From SIG480 sp045595365 (GTDB lineage Bacteria; Bacillota; Clostridia; Oscillospirales; JAAYXM01), in contig JAZOAI010000027.1 in NCBI GenBank assembly GCA_045595365.1, positions 1 through 64,000 of the forward strand: 64,000 nt of DNA, written 5' to 3'. This document shows positions 25,785 to 39,238 of the stretch, piece after piece. Both the position numbers and the translations under genes were made by a program. Below the pieces are notes generated by a model. The model searched no databases and was not told the DNA's origin. It saw only the letters and a program-made list of their open reading frames with translations. Each line of letters begins with the position of its first letter. The stretch's first letter is position 1.

Positions 25785-26984
25785 TTATGCGTTAATTCCG
25801 ATAACAACGCCGGAACCAACTGTTCTGCCGCCTTCACGGATAGCGAAGCGGAGACCCTCTTCGATAGCGATCGGGGTGATGAGCTCAACGTTCATAACAA
25901 CGTTATCGCCCGGCATGCACATTTCAACGCCGTCTTCAAGTGTGATAACACCTGTAACGTCAGTTGTACGGAAGTAGAACTGCGGACGGTAGTTGGAGAA
26001 GAACGGCTTATGACGGCCACCCTCTTCCTTCTTAAGAACGTAAACCTGGCCCTTGAACTTTGTGTGCGGGTTGATGGAGCCCGGCTTTGCAAGAACCTGA
26101 CCACGCTTGATTTCGTCACGAGCAATACCACGGAGAAGAGCACCGATGTTGTCGCCAGCTTCTGCATAGTCGAGGAGCTTACGGAACATTTCGATACCTG
26201 TGATAACAGTCTTGCGGCTCTCGTCTGCAAGACCAACGATTTCAACTTCTTCGTTCATCTTGATCTGGCCACGCTCAACACGACCTGTAGCAACAGTACC
26301 ACGGCCTGTGATTGTCATAACGTCTTCAACCGGCATAAGGAACGGAAGGTCAGCCTTGCGCTCCGGAGTCGGGATGTACTCGTCAACAGCATTCATAAGC
26401 TCAAGAATCGGAGCATATGCAGCATCGTTTACATCGTCGCCGCCTTCAAGAGCTGCAAGAGCAGAACCCTTGATGATCGGAATATCGTCACCCGGGAACT
26501 CGTAGTCAGAGAGAAGCTCACGGATTTCCATCTCAACAAGCTCGAGAAGCTCCGGATCGTCAACCTGATCACACTTGTTCATGAAAACAACAATGTAGGG
26601 AACGCCAACCTGACGAGCAAGAAGAATGTGCTCGCGAGTCTGCGGCATCGGGCCGTCAGCAGCTGAAACAACGAGGATAGCGCCGTCCATCTGAGCAGCA
26701 CCGGTGATCATGTTCTTAACGTAGTCAGCATGTCCCGGGCAGTCAACGTGAGCATAGTGACGTGTGTCTGTCTCGTACTCAACGTGAGCTGTGTTGATTG
26801 TGATACCACGCTCTCTCTCTTCCGGAGCCTTGTCGATGTTTGCATAGTCTTCAAACTTTGCCTTACCCTGGAATGAGAGTGTCTTTGTGATAGCAGCTGT
26901 AAGAGTTGTTTTACCATGGTCAACGTGACCGATGGTACCGATATTTACGTGCGGTTTACTTCTTTCAAATTTTTCCTTTGCCAT
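25785..26984 (-). CDS. tuf: Translation elongation factor Tu
   Basis: A 399-aa GTPase delivering aminoacyl-tRNA to the ribosome. G1 is GHVDHGKTT (about 18-26), G3 is DCPGHADYV and G4 is NKCD. Three domains are complete and the C-terminus ends GVVIGINA. Codons are strongly biased, as expected for a highly expressed gene. It is last in the str cluster and has an additional promoter in the 137-bp gap after fusA. Confidence 0.98.
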   Translation of the reverse strand: MAKEKFERSKPHVNIGTIGHVDHGKTTLTAAITKTLSFQGKAKFEDYANIDKAPEERERGITINTAHVEYETDTRHYAHVDCPGHADYVKNMITGAAQMDGAILVVSAADGPMPQTREHILLARQVGVPYIVVFMNKCDQVDDPELLELVEMEIRELLSDYEFPGDDIPIIKGSALAALEGGDDVNDAAYAPILELMNAVDEYIPTPERKADLPFLMPVEDVMTITGRGTVATGRVERGQIKMNEEVEIVGLADESRKTVITGIEMFRKLLDYAEAGDNIGALLRGIARDEIKRGQVLAKPGSINPHTKFKGQVYVLKKEEGGRHKPFFSNYRPQFYFRTTDVTGVITLEDGVEMCMPGDNVVMNVELITPIAIEEGLRFAIREGGRTVGSGVVIGINA

Positions 26985-27066
26985 TTTGCTTAATCCTCCT
27001 CTTTATTTTAAAAAATTATTTACTTATTTTTTCTGCACACGGATTTATGTGCAGTTACATACTGTT

Positions 27067-27095
27067 ATTTTATAGTAAAACAACAAAACTTTCAA
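27067..27095 (-). promoter_or_regulatory. Sigma-A promoter of tuf
   Basis: On the minus strand TTGAAA, 17-bp spacer, TAAAAT. The leader contains a CTGCACA/TGTGCAG hairpin (27031-27052) before the ribosome site AGGAGG. Confidence 0.75.
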
Positions 27096-27121
27096 CTATT
27101 TTTTTGAAATTTTTTCAAAAA

Positions 27122-29203
27122 TTAGTCTTTCTTTGCACGAACCGAGATGATTTCCTCAGAAATGCTCTTCGGAACCTCAGTGTAGCTGTGCGGCTCCATT
27201 GTGTACTGGCCGCGTCCCTGTGTTCTGGAACGGAGGTCTGTCGCATAACCGAACATTTCGGAAAGCGGAACAAGAGCTTCGATCTGCTGTGCGCCAAAGC
27301 GAGCCTCCATACCCTGAATCTGACCACGGCGGCCGTTAAGGTCACCCATAACGTCGCCCATGTAGTCCTCAGGAACAATGACTACAACTCTCATAATCGG
27401 CTCCATAAGAACCGGGTTTGCCTTGCGGCATGCTTCCTTAAACGCCATTGAACCGGCAATCTTAAACGCCATTTCAGATGAGTCAACCTCGTGGTATGAG
27501 CCGTCGTAAAGTGTTACCTTAACGTCAACTACGTTATAGCCCGCGAGAACACCGCTCTGCATTGCGCCCTGAATACCTGCGTCAACAGCCGGAATGTATT
27601 CCTTCGGAATTGCACCACCGACGACCTTGTTGATGAACTCGTAGCCCTTGCCGGACTCGTTCGGCTCAACAATGATCTTAACGTGACCGTACTGACCCTT
27701 ACCGCCTGACTGACGGGAGTACTTGTGGTCAACATCGGCAGACTTGCGGATAGTCTCTTTGTAAGCAACCTGGGGCTTACCGACATTCGCTTCAACTCTG
27801 AACTCACGAAGGAGACGGTCAACAATGATTTCAAGGTGGAGCTCGCCCATACCTGCGATAATCGTCTGCCCTGTTTCTTCGTCAGTGTAGGTGCGGAAGG
27901 TCGGGTCCTCTTCAGCAAGCTTTGCAAGAGCGATACCCATTTTTTCCTGACCGGCCTTTGTCTTCGGCTCGATAGCTACACGGATAACAGGCTCCGGGAA
28001 TTCCATAGACTCGAGAATAATCGGGTGCTTTTCATCACAGAGAGTGTCACCTGTTGTAGTGTTCTTAAGCCCTACAGCCGCTGCGATGTCACCGGAATAA
28101 ACTTCCTCGACATCTTCACGGTGGTTAGCATGCATCTTAAGGATACGGCCGATACGCTCTTTGTTGTCCTTAACAGAGTTAAGAACCGTGCTACCTGCCT
28201 TAAGTGTACCGGAATATACGCGGAAGAAGCATATCTTACCGACATACGGGTCAGTAGCAATCTTGAATGCGAGAGATGAGAACGGAGCCTTGTCATCTGA
28301 CGGACGGCTGTCCTCCTCGCCTGTTTCAGGGTTTACACCCTTGATGGCCGGAACGTCTGTCGGAGCCGGCATATAATCGACAACAGCGTCGAGAAGCATC
28401 TGAACGCCCTTGTTGCGGTAGGAAGTACCACAGCATACCGGAACCATCTTAACTGCAATCGTAGCCTTACGGATAGCATTTTTAATAGCTTCTTCGGAAA
28501 CTTCCTCTCCCTCGAGGTACTTTTCCATAATTTCGTCATCAAATTCGGAAACTGCCTCAAGAAGAGCTGCACGATACTCCTCTGCCTTTTCCAGCATATC
28601 TGCCGGAATGTCCTCATCGCGGAAATCCTTGCCAAGGTCATCATAGTAAACCTCAGCACGCATTCTGACAAGGTCGATAATTCCGCGGAACAGGTTTTCA
28701 GATCCTATCGGGAGCTGAATCGGAACCGCGTTACAATTGAGTCTTTCTTTCATCATGGCGACAACGTTGTAGAAGTCTGCACCCATAATGTCCATCTTGT
28801 TGACATATGCCATACGCGGAACCTGATACTTGTCCGCCTGGCGCCAAACTGTTTCGGACTGCGGCTCAACGCCACCCTTTGCACAGAGAACGGTAACGCT
28901 TCCGTCAAGAACACGGAGCGAACGCTCAACCTCGATTGTAAAGTCAACGTGTCCCGGGGTGTCGATGATGTTGATGCAATGGTTCTTCCACTGGCAGGTT
29001 GTAGCAGCAGAGGTAATCGTGATACCGCGCTCCTTCTCCTGCTCCATCCAGTCCATCGTTGCTGTACCCTCGTGAGTATCACCGATCTTGTAGTTACGGC
29101 CGGTGTAGTAGAGAATACGCTCGGTGGTGGTTGTTTTACCTGCGTCGATGTGAGCCATGATTCCTATATTCCTTGTAAGTTCAAGGGGAAACTGTCTTGG
29201 CAT
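27122..29203 (-). CDS. fusA: Translation elongation factor G
   Basis: A 693-aa translocation GTPase with G1 AHIDAGKTTT near residues 17-26, DTPGHVDFT and NKMD motifs, and domains II to V complete to the end. It moves tRNAs and mRNA after peptide-bond formation. It lies 33 bp after rpsG in the order rpsL-rpsG-fusA-tuf. Codon bias is strong. GAAAGGAG precedes the ATG. Confidence 0.98.
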   Translation of the reverse strand: MPRQFPLELTRNIGIMAHIDAGKTTTTERILYYTGRNYKIGDTHEGTATMDWMEQEKERGITITSAATTCQWKNHCINIIDTPGHVDFTIEVERSLRVLDGSVTVLCAKGGVEPQSETVWRQADKYQVPRMAYVNKMDIMGADFYNVVAMMKERLNCNAVPIQLPIGSENLFRGIIDLVRMRAEVYYDDLGKDFRDEDIPADMLEKAEEYRAALLEAVSEFDDEIMEKYLEGEEVSEEAIKNAIRKATIAVKMVPVCCGTSYRNKGVQMLLDAVVDYMPAPTDVPAIKGVNPETGEEDSRPSDDKAPFSSLAFKIATDPYVGKICFFRVYSGTLKAGSTVLNSVKDNKERIGRILKMHANHREDVEEVYSGDIAAAVGLKNTTTGDTLCDEKHPIILESMEFPEPVIRVAIEPKTKAGQEKMGIALAKLAEEDPTFRTYTDEETGQTIIAGMGELHLEIIVDRLLREFRVEANVGKPQVAYKETIRKSADVDHKYSRQSGGKGQYGHVKIIVEPNESGKGYEFINKVVGGAIPKEYIPAVDAGIQGAMQSGVLAGYNVVDVKVTLYDGSYHEVDSSEMAFKIAGSMAFKEACRKANPVLMEPIMRVVVIVPEDYMGDVMGDLNGRRGQIQGMEARFGAQQIEALVPLSEMFGYATDLRSRTQGRGQYTMEPHSYTEVPKSISEEIISVRAKKD

Positions 29204-29236
29204 TTCATATCTCCTTTCGGTAGTAACAGCTAAGGA

Positions 29237-29707
29237 TTACCAGCGGAAGTGTGCAAACGCACGGTTTGCCTCTGCCATCTTGTGTGTATCCTCACGCTTC
29301 TTAACTGCGCCGCCGACGCCGTTTATTGCGTCGATAAGCTCGCCTGCAAGACGCTCGCACATTGTTCTCTCACTTCTTGAACGTGCATAAGCCGTGAGCC
29401 AGCGGAGACCAAGTGTCTGTCTGCGCTCCGGGCGAACTTCTATCGGAACCTGGTAAGTAGCACCGCCGACACGGCGAGCCTTAACTTCAAGCACCGGCAT
29501 AATGTTTTCTAATGCTTCGGTAAAAGCTTCAATCGGAGCTTTACCTGTCTTTTCGCTCAGGATTTCAAAAGCGCCGTAGACAATCTTCTGTGCTACGCCC
29601 TTTTTACCATCGAGCATAATGCTGTTGATAAGCTTTGTGACAAGCTTGGAGTTGTAAAGCGGATCAGGCAATACATCTCTCTTGGGAATAAATCCTCTTC
29701 TTGGCAC
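29237..29707 (-). CDS. rpsG: 30S ribosomal protein S7
   Basis: A 156-aa protein that nucleates the 30S head on 16S rRNA. The start is GTG at 29707 (GTG-CCA-AGA, giving MPRRGFIPKRDVLPDP), preceded by GGAGGG at the right spacing. An ATG 12 codons upstream falls before the ribosome site and is not the start. Full conserved sequence and normal length. Confidence 0.97.
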   Translation of the reverse strand: MPRRGFIPKRDVLPDPLYNSKLVTKLINSIMLDGKKGVAQKIVYGAFEILSEKTGKAPIEAFTEALENIMPVLEVKARRVGGATYQVPIEVRPERRQTLGLRWLTAYARSRSERTMCERLAGELIDAINGVGGAVKKREDTHKMAEANRAFAHFRW

Positions 29708-29864
29708 TGTTTTTCCCTCCTTCATATAGAGTAATGATTTCATAGGTACTCCGAAGCAAACTTACTTCGGTGTGTGCCCGCCCGAGGTTTATACATATAT
29801 ATAAACACTGGGCAAGGCATGACTTTGCCTTGCGCTGTGCGTGGTAAAGTCGTGTGTTAAAATT

Positions 29865-30284
29865 TTACTTGCCTGCCTTAGGCTTCTTTGCACCGTACTT
29901 GGAACGAGCCTGCATACGGTTTGCAACACCCTGTGTGTCAAGTGTACCGCGGATGATGTGGTAACGTACACCAGGAAGGTCCTTAACACGGCCGCCGCGA
30001 ATCATAACAACGGAGTGTTCCTGAAGGTTATGACCTACGCCCGGGATGTATGCGGAAACCTCTGTACCGTTTGTAAGGCGAACACGGGCGATTTTACGAA
30101 GAGCTGAGTTCGGCTTCTTCGGAGTGGCTGTACGAACTGCTGTGCATACGCCGCGCTTCTGAGGAGAACTCTGATTCGTAACTTCCTTCTTTAAAGAGTT
30201 GTACCCGTTCTGCAGAGCCGGAGCTGTTGACTTGTAAACTGATACCTGGCGTCCTTTTCTAACAAGCTGGTTTACTGTAGGCAT
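29865..30284 (-). CDS. rpsL: 30S ribosomal protein S12
   Basis: A 139-aa decoding-site protein. The conserved loops TPKKPNSALRKIARVRL and GGRVKDLPGVRYHIIRG are present with the Lys residues where streptomycin-resistance changes occur in wild-type form. The ATG at 30284 follows AAAGGAGGAA; an upstream in-frame ATG at 30305 lies before the ribosome site. A 157-bp gap with several small hairpins separates it from rpsG. Confidence 0.97.
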   Translation of the reverse strand: MPTVNQLVRKGRQVSVYKSTAPALQNGYNSLKKEVTNQSSPQKRGVCTAVRTATPKKPNSALRKIARVRLTNGTEVSAYIPGVGHNLQEHSVVMIRGGRVKDLPGVRYHIIRGTLDTQGVANRMQARSKYGAKKPKAGK

Positions 30285-30381
30285 TATTTTTCCTCCTTTC
30301 CTCAAAAATAAATATATATTCTCTGCCGAGCGGCCTTGTACTAAGGCCGCCCGACCGGGAATTTTGAAAAAGTTTCCGACG

Positions 30382-30624
30382 CTATTTTACAAGCGCCGCT
30401 ACAGCTGCGCCCACGTTTATCCCGCAGGCAGCGCCAAGCTCTTCCATAGTGTCGACTCTCACAAGCTCAATGCCTTTTTTCTCACAGAGAGCTGCAAAAG
30501 CGTTTACTATTTCAGGGTCGGCATCACGCGCAGCGAAAGCCTTTGTCGCAGACCCGTCAGAAACGGCTCTCCGAGACTGTTTTACGCCGACAACGTGTTT
30601 TGCGGCTGCAAATTCGCAAATCAT
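30382..30624 (-). CDS. L7Ae-like ribosomal protein (YbxF/RplGB type)
   Basis: An 80-aa RNA-binding protein with the L7Ae/L30e fold pattern: VVGVKQSRRAV near the N-terminus, a central AFAARDAD segment and the C-terminal GAACGINVGAAVAALVK. Bacterial members bind kink-turn RNA. The ATG at 30624 follows TTTGGAGG at 8-10 nt; an ATG ten codons upstream precedes that site. Its place between rpoC and rpsL is standard in Firmicutes. Its own promoter lies upstream. Confidence 0.9.
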   Translation of the reverse strand: MICEFAAAKHVVGVKQSRRAVSDGSATKAFAARDADPEIVNAFAALCEKKGIELVRVDTMEELGAACGINVGAAVAALVK

Positions 30625-30694
30625 CGTGAATTTACCTCCAAATACAAGCATCATAGCCGATGCCTAATCTGATTTCATAGCCATACATCATAGG

Positions 30695-30723
30695 ATTATA
30701 TCAGATTATTTGTAATTAGTCAA
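30695..30723 (-). promoter_or_regulatory. Sigma-A promoter of the L7Ae-rpsL-rpsG-fusA cluster
   Basis: On the minus strand TTGACT, 17-bp spacer, TATAAT, placed just after the rpoC stop. A near-consensus site here lets the str cluster be expressed above the rpoBC level. Confidence 0.8.
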
Positions 30724-30741
30724 TCTTTAATGCAAATTTTT

Positions 30742-33700
30742 CTAAATTTCCGTCTCAACAGGTTCTTCAGGCACTTCAGCTTTGTGTTCCATATCAAATT
30801 CACGGTACATTTTCATACCGGAACCTGCAGGAATGAGCTTACCTATGATAACGTTTTCCTTAAGGCCGACGAGCGGATCAATCTTACCTTTGATTGCGGC
30901 ATCGGTAAGGACACGCGTTGTCTCCTGGAAGGATGCTGCTGAGAGGAATGAATCCGTAGCAAGAGCTGCCTTTGTGATACCGAGGAGAATCGGCGTGCAG
31001 GTAGCCTTTGTGAGAGCTTCCTCACCCGCTGCAATTCTTGCCTCAATCTTTGCATTCTCGTTTTCAAGCTCAAAGAAATCGACCATCGCGCCCGAGATAA
31101 GGCCTGTATCACCTGCTTCATTGACCGTAACCTTCTTAAGCATACGGCTGACTATAACCTCAATGTGGCGGTCGTTGATATCAACACCCTGCTGGCGGTA
31201 AACGCGCTGAACTTCCTGAATAAGATAATTCTGAACAGCTGAAACTCCGAGGATGCGAAGGACATCGTGAGGATTGAGCGCACCTTCCGTAAGCTCTGCG
31301 CCGACTGCAACCTCGTCGCCCTCCGAAACCTTTACGATTGCACCGAACGGAAGCGGGTAGCTCTTTGTTTCGCCGTCTTCCTTATTTGTGACGTTGATTG
31401 CACGCGGAACGTTCTTCTTTATCTCATCAAATGAAACAACACCTGCAATCTCAGACAGGATTGCCATCTTCTTCGGCTTGCGGCCTTCAAAGAGTTCTAC
31501 AACACGCGGGAGACCCTGTGTAATATCATCACCCGCGACACCACCGGTGTGGAACGTTCTCATTGTGAGCTGCGTTCCCGGCTCACCGATTGACTGAGCA
31601 GCAATAACACCGACAGATTCACCAATGCTTGCAGGCTCACCGGATGCAAGGTTTGCGCCGTAGCACTTTGCACAAACACCGTGTTTTGCGCGGCATTTGA
31701 GAACTGAACGGATTTTTATGCGCTCAATGCCCGTGGCTATAATCTTATCTGCATCGTCAGAAGTCATAAGCTTATCTGTAGAAACGAGAACGTTTCCGTC
31801 TTTATCGCAGATATCCTCTGCAAGGTATCTGCCAACAAGTCTGTCGCGGAGCGGCTCAATGGTCTGACCTCCGTCACGGATTTCAAAGACTTCAATTCCA
31901 TCAGTTGTTCCGCAGTCATGCTCACGGATGATAACATCCTGAGAAACGTCAACAAGACGGCGGGTAAGGTAACCCGAGTCAGCTGTACGGAGAGCTGTAT
32001 CAGCAAGACCTTTACGCGCACCACGGGATGAGATGAAATACTCAAGAACCGAGAGGCCTTCACGGAAGTTTGCCTTGATCGGAATTTCGATTGTCTTACC
32101 TGCGGTGTTCGCCATAAGTCCGCGCATACCCGCAAGCTGACGAATCTGATTCATAGAACCACGAGCACCGGAGTTTGCCATCATATATATCGGATTGAAG
32201 TGGTCAAGAGCATTTTCAAGAGCCTTTGTAACATCATTTGTTGTTTTTGTCCACTCCTCGATAACAAGGCGATAGCGCTCATCGTTTGTTATAAATCCGC
32301 GCTGGAATTTCTTTTCGATATCTGCAATAGCCTTTTCAGAATTCTTGATATATTCATACTTTTCTTCCGGGATAACCATATCGGAAACTGAAATCGTTAT
32401 CGCGCCCTTAGTGGAGTATTTATATCCGAGATTCTTAAGGTCATCAAGAAGCTCTGCAGTTTTTGTGAAGCCGTGCTTGTGGATAGCCTTGTTGATAATC
32501 TTTCCGAGTTCCTTCTTTGTAACAAGGAAGTTTACTTCAAGGTCAAGCTTTTTGTCCTCGTCTGTTCTGTCTACGAAGCCGAGATCCTGCGGGACCGGTT
32601 CGTTGAAGATGAGGCGGCCTGCCGTACAGTCAATAATCTTTGAGCATTCGACTCCGTCAATCTCGCGTGTTACGCGGAGCTTGATGGGTGCATGGAGCCC
32701 GATTATCTTATTATCAAGAGCAAGGATAACCTCTTCCATACTTCCGAATACTTTTCCTGCTCCCGGCTCATCACGCTCGATTGTGAGGTAATATGCACCG
32801 AGAACCATATCCTGTGACGGAACCGTAACCGGGAAACCGTCCTGCGGCTTTAAGAGGTTGTTTGCAGAAAGCATAAGGAAACGAGCTTCTGCCTGCGCCT
32901 CTGCCGAAAGCGGAACGTGAACAGCCATCTGGTCACCGTCGAAGTCAGCGTTAAACGCCGTACATACAAGCGGATGGAGCTTAAGAGCGCGCCCCTCAAC
33001 AAGAACGGGCTCAAACGCCTGAATACCGAGGCGGTGAAGTGTCGGCGCACGGTTTAAGAGAACCGGGTGGTCCTTGATTATTGTGTCAAGAGCATCCCAG
33101 ACCTCGGGCTTTGCACGCTCAACCATTTTCTTTGCGCTCTTGATGTTATTGGCGATTCCGCCTGCAACAAGCTTTTTCATAACAAACGGCTTGAAAAGCT
33201 CAAGAGCCATTTCCTTCGGAAGACCGCACTGGTAGAGCTTAAGCTCAGGGCCTACAACGATAACCGAACGGCCTGAGTAGTCTACGCGCTTTCCGAGAAG
33301 ATTCTGCCTGAAGCGGCCCTGCTTACCCTTAAGCATATCTGAAAGGGATTTGAGCGGGCGGTTGTTCGGCCCTGTTACAGGGCGACCGCGACGGCCGTTG
33401 TCAATAAGTGCGTCAACCGCTTCCTGAAGCATACGCTTTTCGTTTCTGACGATAATGTCAGGCGCGTTGAGAGACAAAAGCCTCTTTAAGCGGTTATTTC
33501 TGTTTATAACACGGCGGTAGAGGTCGTTGAGGTCACTTGTTGCGAAACGACCGCCGTCGAGCTGTACCATCGGGCGGATTTCCGGCGGAATGACCGGAAG
33601 AACAGTAAGAACCATCCATTCGGGGCGGTTTCCCGATGAGCGGAAAGCCTCAACAACTTCAAGACGCTTAATAAGGCGAAGCTTTTTCTGCCCTGTTGCA

Positions 33701-34287
33701 TCTTCAAGCTCGTGGTGAAGCTCTTCGCTGAGCTTGTCAAGGTCAATTTCAGCAAGAAGCTCGCGGATAGTCTCCGCGCCCATTCCCGCTTTGAAATCAT
33801 CCTCATACTTAAGGCGATAATCGCGGTATTCCTTTTCGTTGAGAACCTGACCCTTTTCGAGTGGTGTATCACCCGGATCGGTTACTATATACAAAGCAAA
33901 GTATAATATCTTCTCAAGAATACGCGGAGAAATATCAAGGATAAGCCCCATACGTGACGGGATTCCCTTGAAATACCAGATGTGGGAAACAGGAGTTGCA
34001 AGCTCTATATGGCCCATGCGCTCACGGCGAACCTTAGCCTTTGTGACTTCAACGCCGCAACGGTCACATATCTTGCCCTTGTATCTGATCTTCTTATACT
34101 TTCCGCAATGACATTCCCAGTCCTTCATCGGGCCAAAGATTTTTTCGCAGAAAAGCCCCAGTGGCTCCGGCTTTAAGGTTCTGTAGTTGATGGTTTCAGG
34201 CTTTACTACCTCACCATAAGACCAAGAGTAGATCTTTTCCGGTGAAGCAAGACCTATTTTGATAGCTTCAAAGGTCGTATAACTCAT
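30742..34287 (-). CDS. rpoC: RNA polymerase beta' subunit
   Basis: A 1181-aa catalytic subunit. The N-terminal zinc site is CHCGKYKKIRYKGKICDRCG, the active-site Asp triad lies in NADFDGDQM, and the second zinc site is CRAKHGVCAKCYG. Trigger-loop and bridge-helix segments (GEPGTQLTMRTFHTGG and neighbours) are intact. It starts 14 bp after rpoB. Length is normal for Firmicutes with no large insertion. Confidence 0.98.
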   Translation of the reverse strand: MSYTTFEAIKIGLASPEKIYSWSYGEVVKPETINYRTLKPEPLGLFCEKIFGPMKDWECHCGKYKKIRYKGKICDRCGVEVTKAKVRRERMGHIELATPVSHIWYFKGIPSRMGLILDISPRILEKILYFALYIVTDPGDTPLEKGQVLNEKEYRDYRLKYEDDFKAGMGAETIRELLAEIDLDKLSEELHHELEDATGQKKLRLIKRLEVVEAFRSSGNRPEWMVLTVLPVIPPEIRPMVQLDGGRFATSDLNDLYRRVINRNNRLKRLLSLNAPDIIVRNEKRMLQEAVDALIDNGRRGRPVTGPNNRPLKSLSDMLKGKQGRFRQNLLGKRVDYSGRSVIVVGPELKLYQCGLPKEMALELFKPFVMKKLVAGGIANNIKSAKKMVERAKPEVWDALDTIIKDHPVLLNRAPTLHRLGIQAFEPVLVEGRALKLHPLVCTAFNADFDGDQMAVHVPLSAEAQAEARFLMLSANNLLKPQDGFPVTVPSQDMVLGAYYLTIERDEPGAGKVFGSMEEVILALDNKIIGLHAPIKLRVTREIDGVECSKIIDCTAGRLIFNEPVPQDLGFVDRTDEDKKLDLEVNFLVTKKELGKIINKAIHKHGFTKTAELLDDLKNLGYKYSTKGAITISVSDMVIPEEKYEYIKNSEKAIADIEKKFQRGFITNDERYRLVIEEWTKTTNDVTKALENALDHFNPIYMMANSGARGSMNQIRQLAGMRGLMANTAGKTIEIPIKANFREGLSVLEYFISSRGARKGLADTALRTADSGYLTRRLVDVSQDVIIREHDCGTTDGIEVFEIRDGGQTIEPLRDRLVGRYLAEDICDKDGNVLVSTDKLMTSDDADKIIATGIERIKIRSVLKCRAKHGVCAKCYGANLASGEPASIGESVGVIAAQSIGEPGTQLTMRTFHTGGVAGDDITQGLPRVVELFEGRKPKKMAILSEIAGVVSFDEIKKNVPRAINVTNKEDGETKSYPLPFGAIVKVSEGDEVAVGAELTEGALNPHDVLRILGVSAVQNYLIQEVQRVYRQQGVDINDRHIEVIVSRMLKKVTVNEAGDTGLISGAMVDFFELENENAKIEARIAAGEEALTKATCTPILLGITKAALATDSFLSAASFQETTRVLTDAAIKGKIDPLVGLKENVIIGKLIPAGSGMKMYREFDMEHKAEVPEEPVETEI

Positions 34288-34301
34288 ACCATTTTTCCTC
34301 C

Positions 34302-38000
<3,699 letters not shown>

Positions 38001-38225
38001 CAGAAATCACTCCTGTTGAACTCAGGCAGGTCTCCTGCCCTGTATTTTTTGCTGCATCCGCAGCCTGACCCCTGTTTTCTCAAGGCTTGACAAGGAAGGT
38101 TCAAAGCCCGAAGAAACACCCGGGAAAGTTGTTGATTTTTCGCTGATATTTGTTGCTTTTTTCAATTAAATGCAATAAAATAAAAATGTAATAGTGCAAA
38201 TTACCGCATTATAATTGAGACTATC
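38001..38225 (-). other. 5' leader of rpoBC, untranslated
   Basis: About 225 nt between the promoter and the rpoB start carry no supportable ORF. The leader holds a short hairpin (GGCAGG-AGAC-CTGCC at about 38022-38037), a C/G-rich mid part, and an AGGAGT ribosome site. No known riboswitch was recognised. Together with the promoter and the neighbouring terminator it fills the 329-bp gap up to 38329. Confidence 0.5.
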
Positions 38226-38255
38226 ATTTTATCACTTATTTTGCAACATTGTCAA
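38226..38255 (-). promoter_or_regulatory. Sigma-A promoter of rpoBC
   Basis: On the minus strand a consensus TTGACA, 18-bp spacer, TAAAAT. Confidence 0.8.
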
Positions 38256-38266
38256 CCCGACACACA

Positions 38267-38304
38267 AAAATCAGCACAATGCATAAGCATCGTGCTGATT
38301 TTTT
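38267..38304 (-). terminator. Terminator of the queT/metal-binding lipoprotein unit
   Basis: Stem AATCAGCAC with GTGCTGATT and a run of T on the minus strand, 26 bp after the lipoprotein stop. It isolates that unit from rpoBC. Confidence 0.82.
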
Positions 38305-38329
38305 ATATATTTTTATGCAAAATCACAAT

Positions 38330-39238
38330 TCAGCGAGTCATACTTTCCTCAAGAACCTCTAAATTATGCCGCACCGCATCAATATACGCATTTTTTGTGT
38401 TGTCATCGAGCTTGCCGCCCGTGAGAGTATCAAGCACAAAAACCTTGCAGCCCGTTTCTCTCTTAACCGCTTTCATGGCAGCGCTTTGAGAATCGCCTTC
38501 CGAAACATAAACCGCATCAATATTATCCTTCTCCATATGCTCTACAACCTCAGCTATCTGCTTTGGCGACGCAGAGCTTCCGCCGTGCCCGGAGAGAAGC
38601 TTTATCACGTTGAACCCGAACTCATCCGCAAAATAGTCAAACGATTCATCGAAAACTATCATATCGCGTTTATTTATCTTTTCACATCTTTCGCTGCTCT
38701 CCGAAAGGAGTTGCGTAAGCTTTTCTTTATACTCTGCCGCGTTCTTTTCATAAATCTCCGAATTTTCCGGATTGAGCCTTATGAGCGTTCGTGCTATTTT
38801 GTCACACTGACTTATTGCATTTTCTATATTCATCCAATAGTGGGAGTTGTTCCCGCCCTCCCCTTTCAGGGTCTTGGGAATGTCTTCTCCGCTGTCGAGA
38901 ACCTCAAGGTTCGGAAGCCCGAGAATGTTTTTCCCTACAAACGCTTCCATATCCATGCCGCTTGCAATAAATAGGTCAGCAGCGGAAAGTTTTTTCATAT
39001 CGTTCGTCGTAAGCGCATAATCATGCATACAACCATAATCGGTTTTTGTGAGATTAGCAAGAGAAACATTCTCTGCCCCGTCAATCAGGTTGAGCGCTAC
39101 TACATAAACGGGATAAAATGACGTAATCACCCGAAACTCGCCATCACTGCCGCTCTGATAACTATTTTCTCCACATGCGGAAAAAGAGACGACAAGAGTA
39201 AGCAATAAGCAAAGCGACAAAAGCCTTTTCATAGTCAA
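38330..39238 (-). CDS. Metal ABC transporter substrate-binding lipoprotein (ZnuA/AdcA-like)
   Basis: A 302-aa cluster A-I solute-binding protein. A lipoprotein signal ends in FSACG (lipidated Cys about residue 21). Likely metal ligands are His in CMHDYA and SHYWMN, and Glu/Asp in the second lobe near HGGSSASP and VSEGDSQ. It captures Zn2+ or Mn2+ outside the membrane. No permease or ATPase gene is adjacent, which is unusual; instead its start overlaps the queT stop by 4 bp. There is no His-rich loop typical of ZnuA between the lobes. Confidence 0.85.
   Translation of the reverse strand: MTMKRLLSLCLLLTLVVSFSACGENSYQSGSDGEFRVITSFYPVYVVALNLIDGAENVSLANLTKTDYGCMHDYALTTNDMKKLSAADLFIASGMDMEAFVGKNILGLPNLEVLDSGEDIPKTLKGEGGNNSHYWMNIENAISQCDKIARTLIRLNPENSEIYEKNAAEYKEKLTQLLSESSERCEKINKRDMIVFDESFDYFADEFGFNVIKLLSGHGGSSASPKQIAEVVEHMEKDNIDAVYVSEGDSQSAAMKAVKRETGCKVFVLDTLTGGKLDDNTKNAYIDAVRHNLEVLEESMTR

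Noticed and set aside
25689..26666. 325-codon plus-strand frame across tuf
   Set aside because: Antisense shadow caused by strong codon bias in tuf; no ribosome site or family match.
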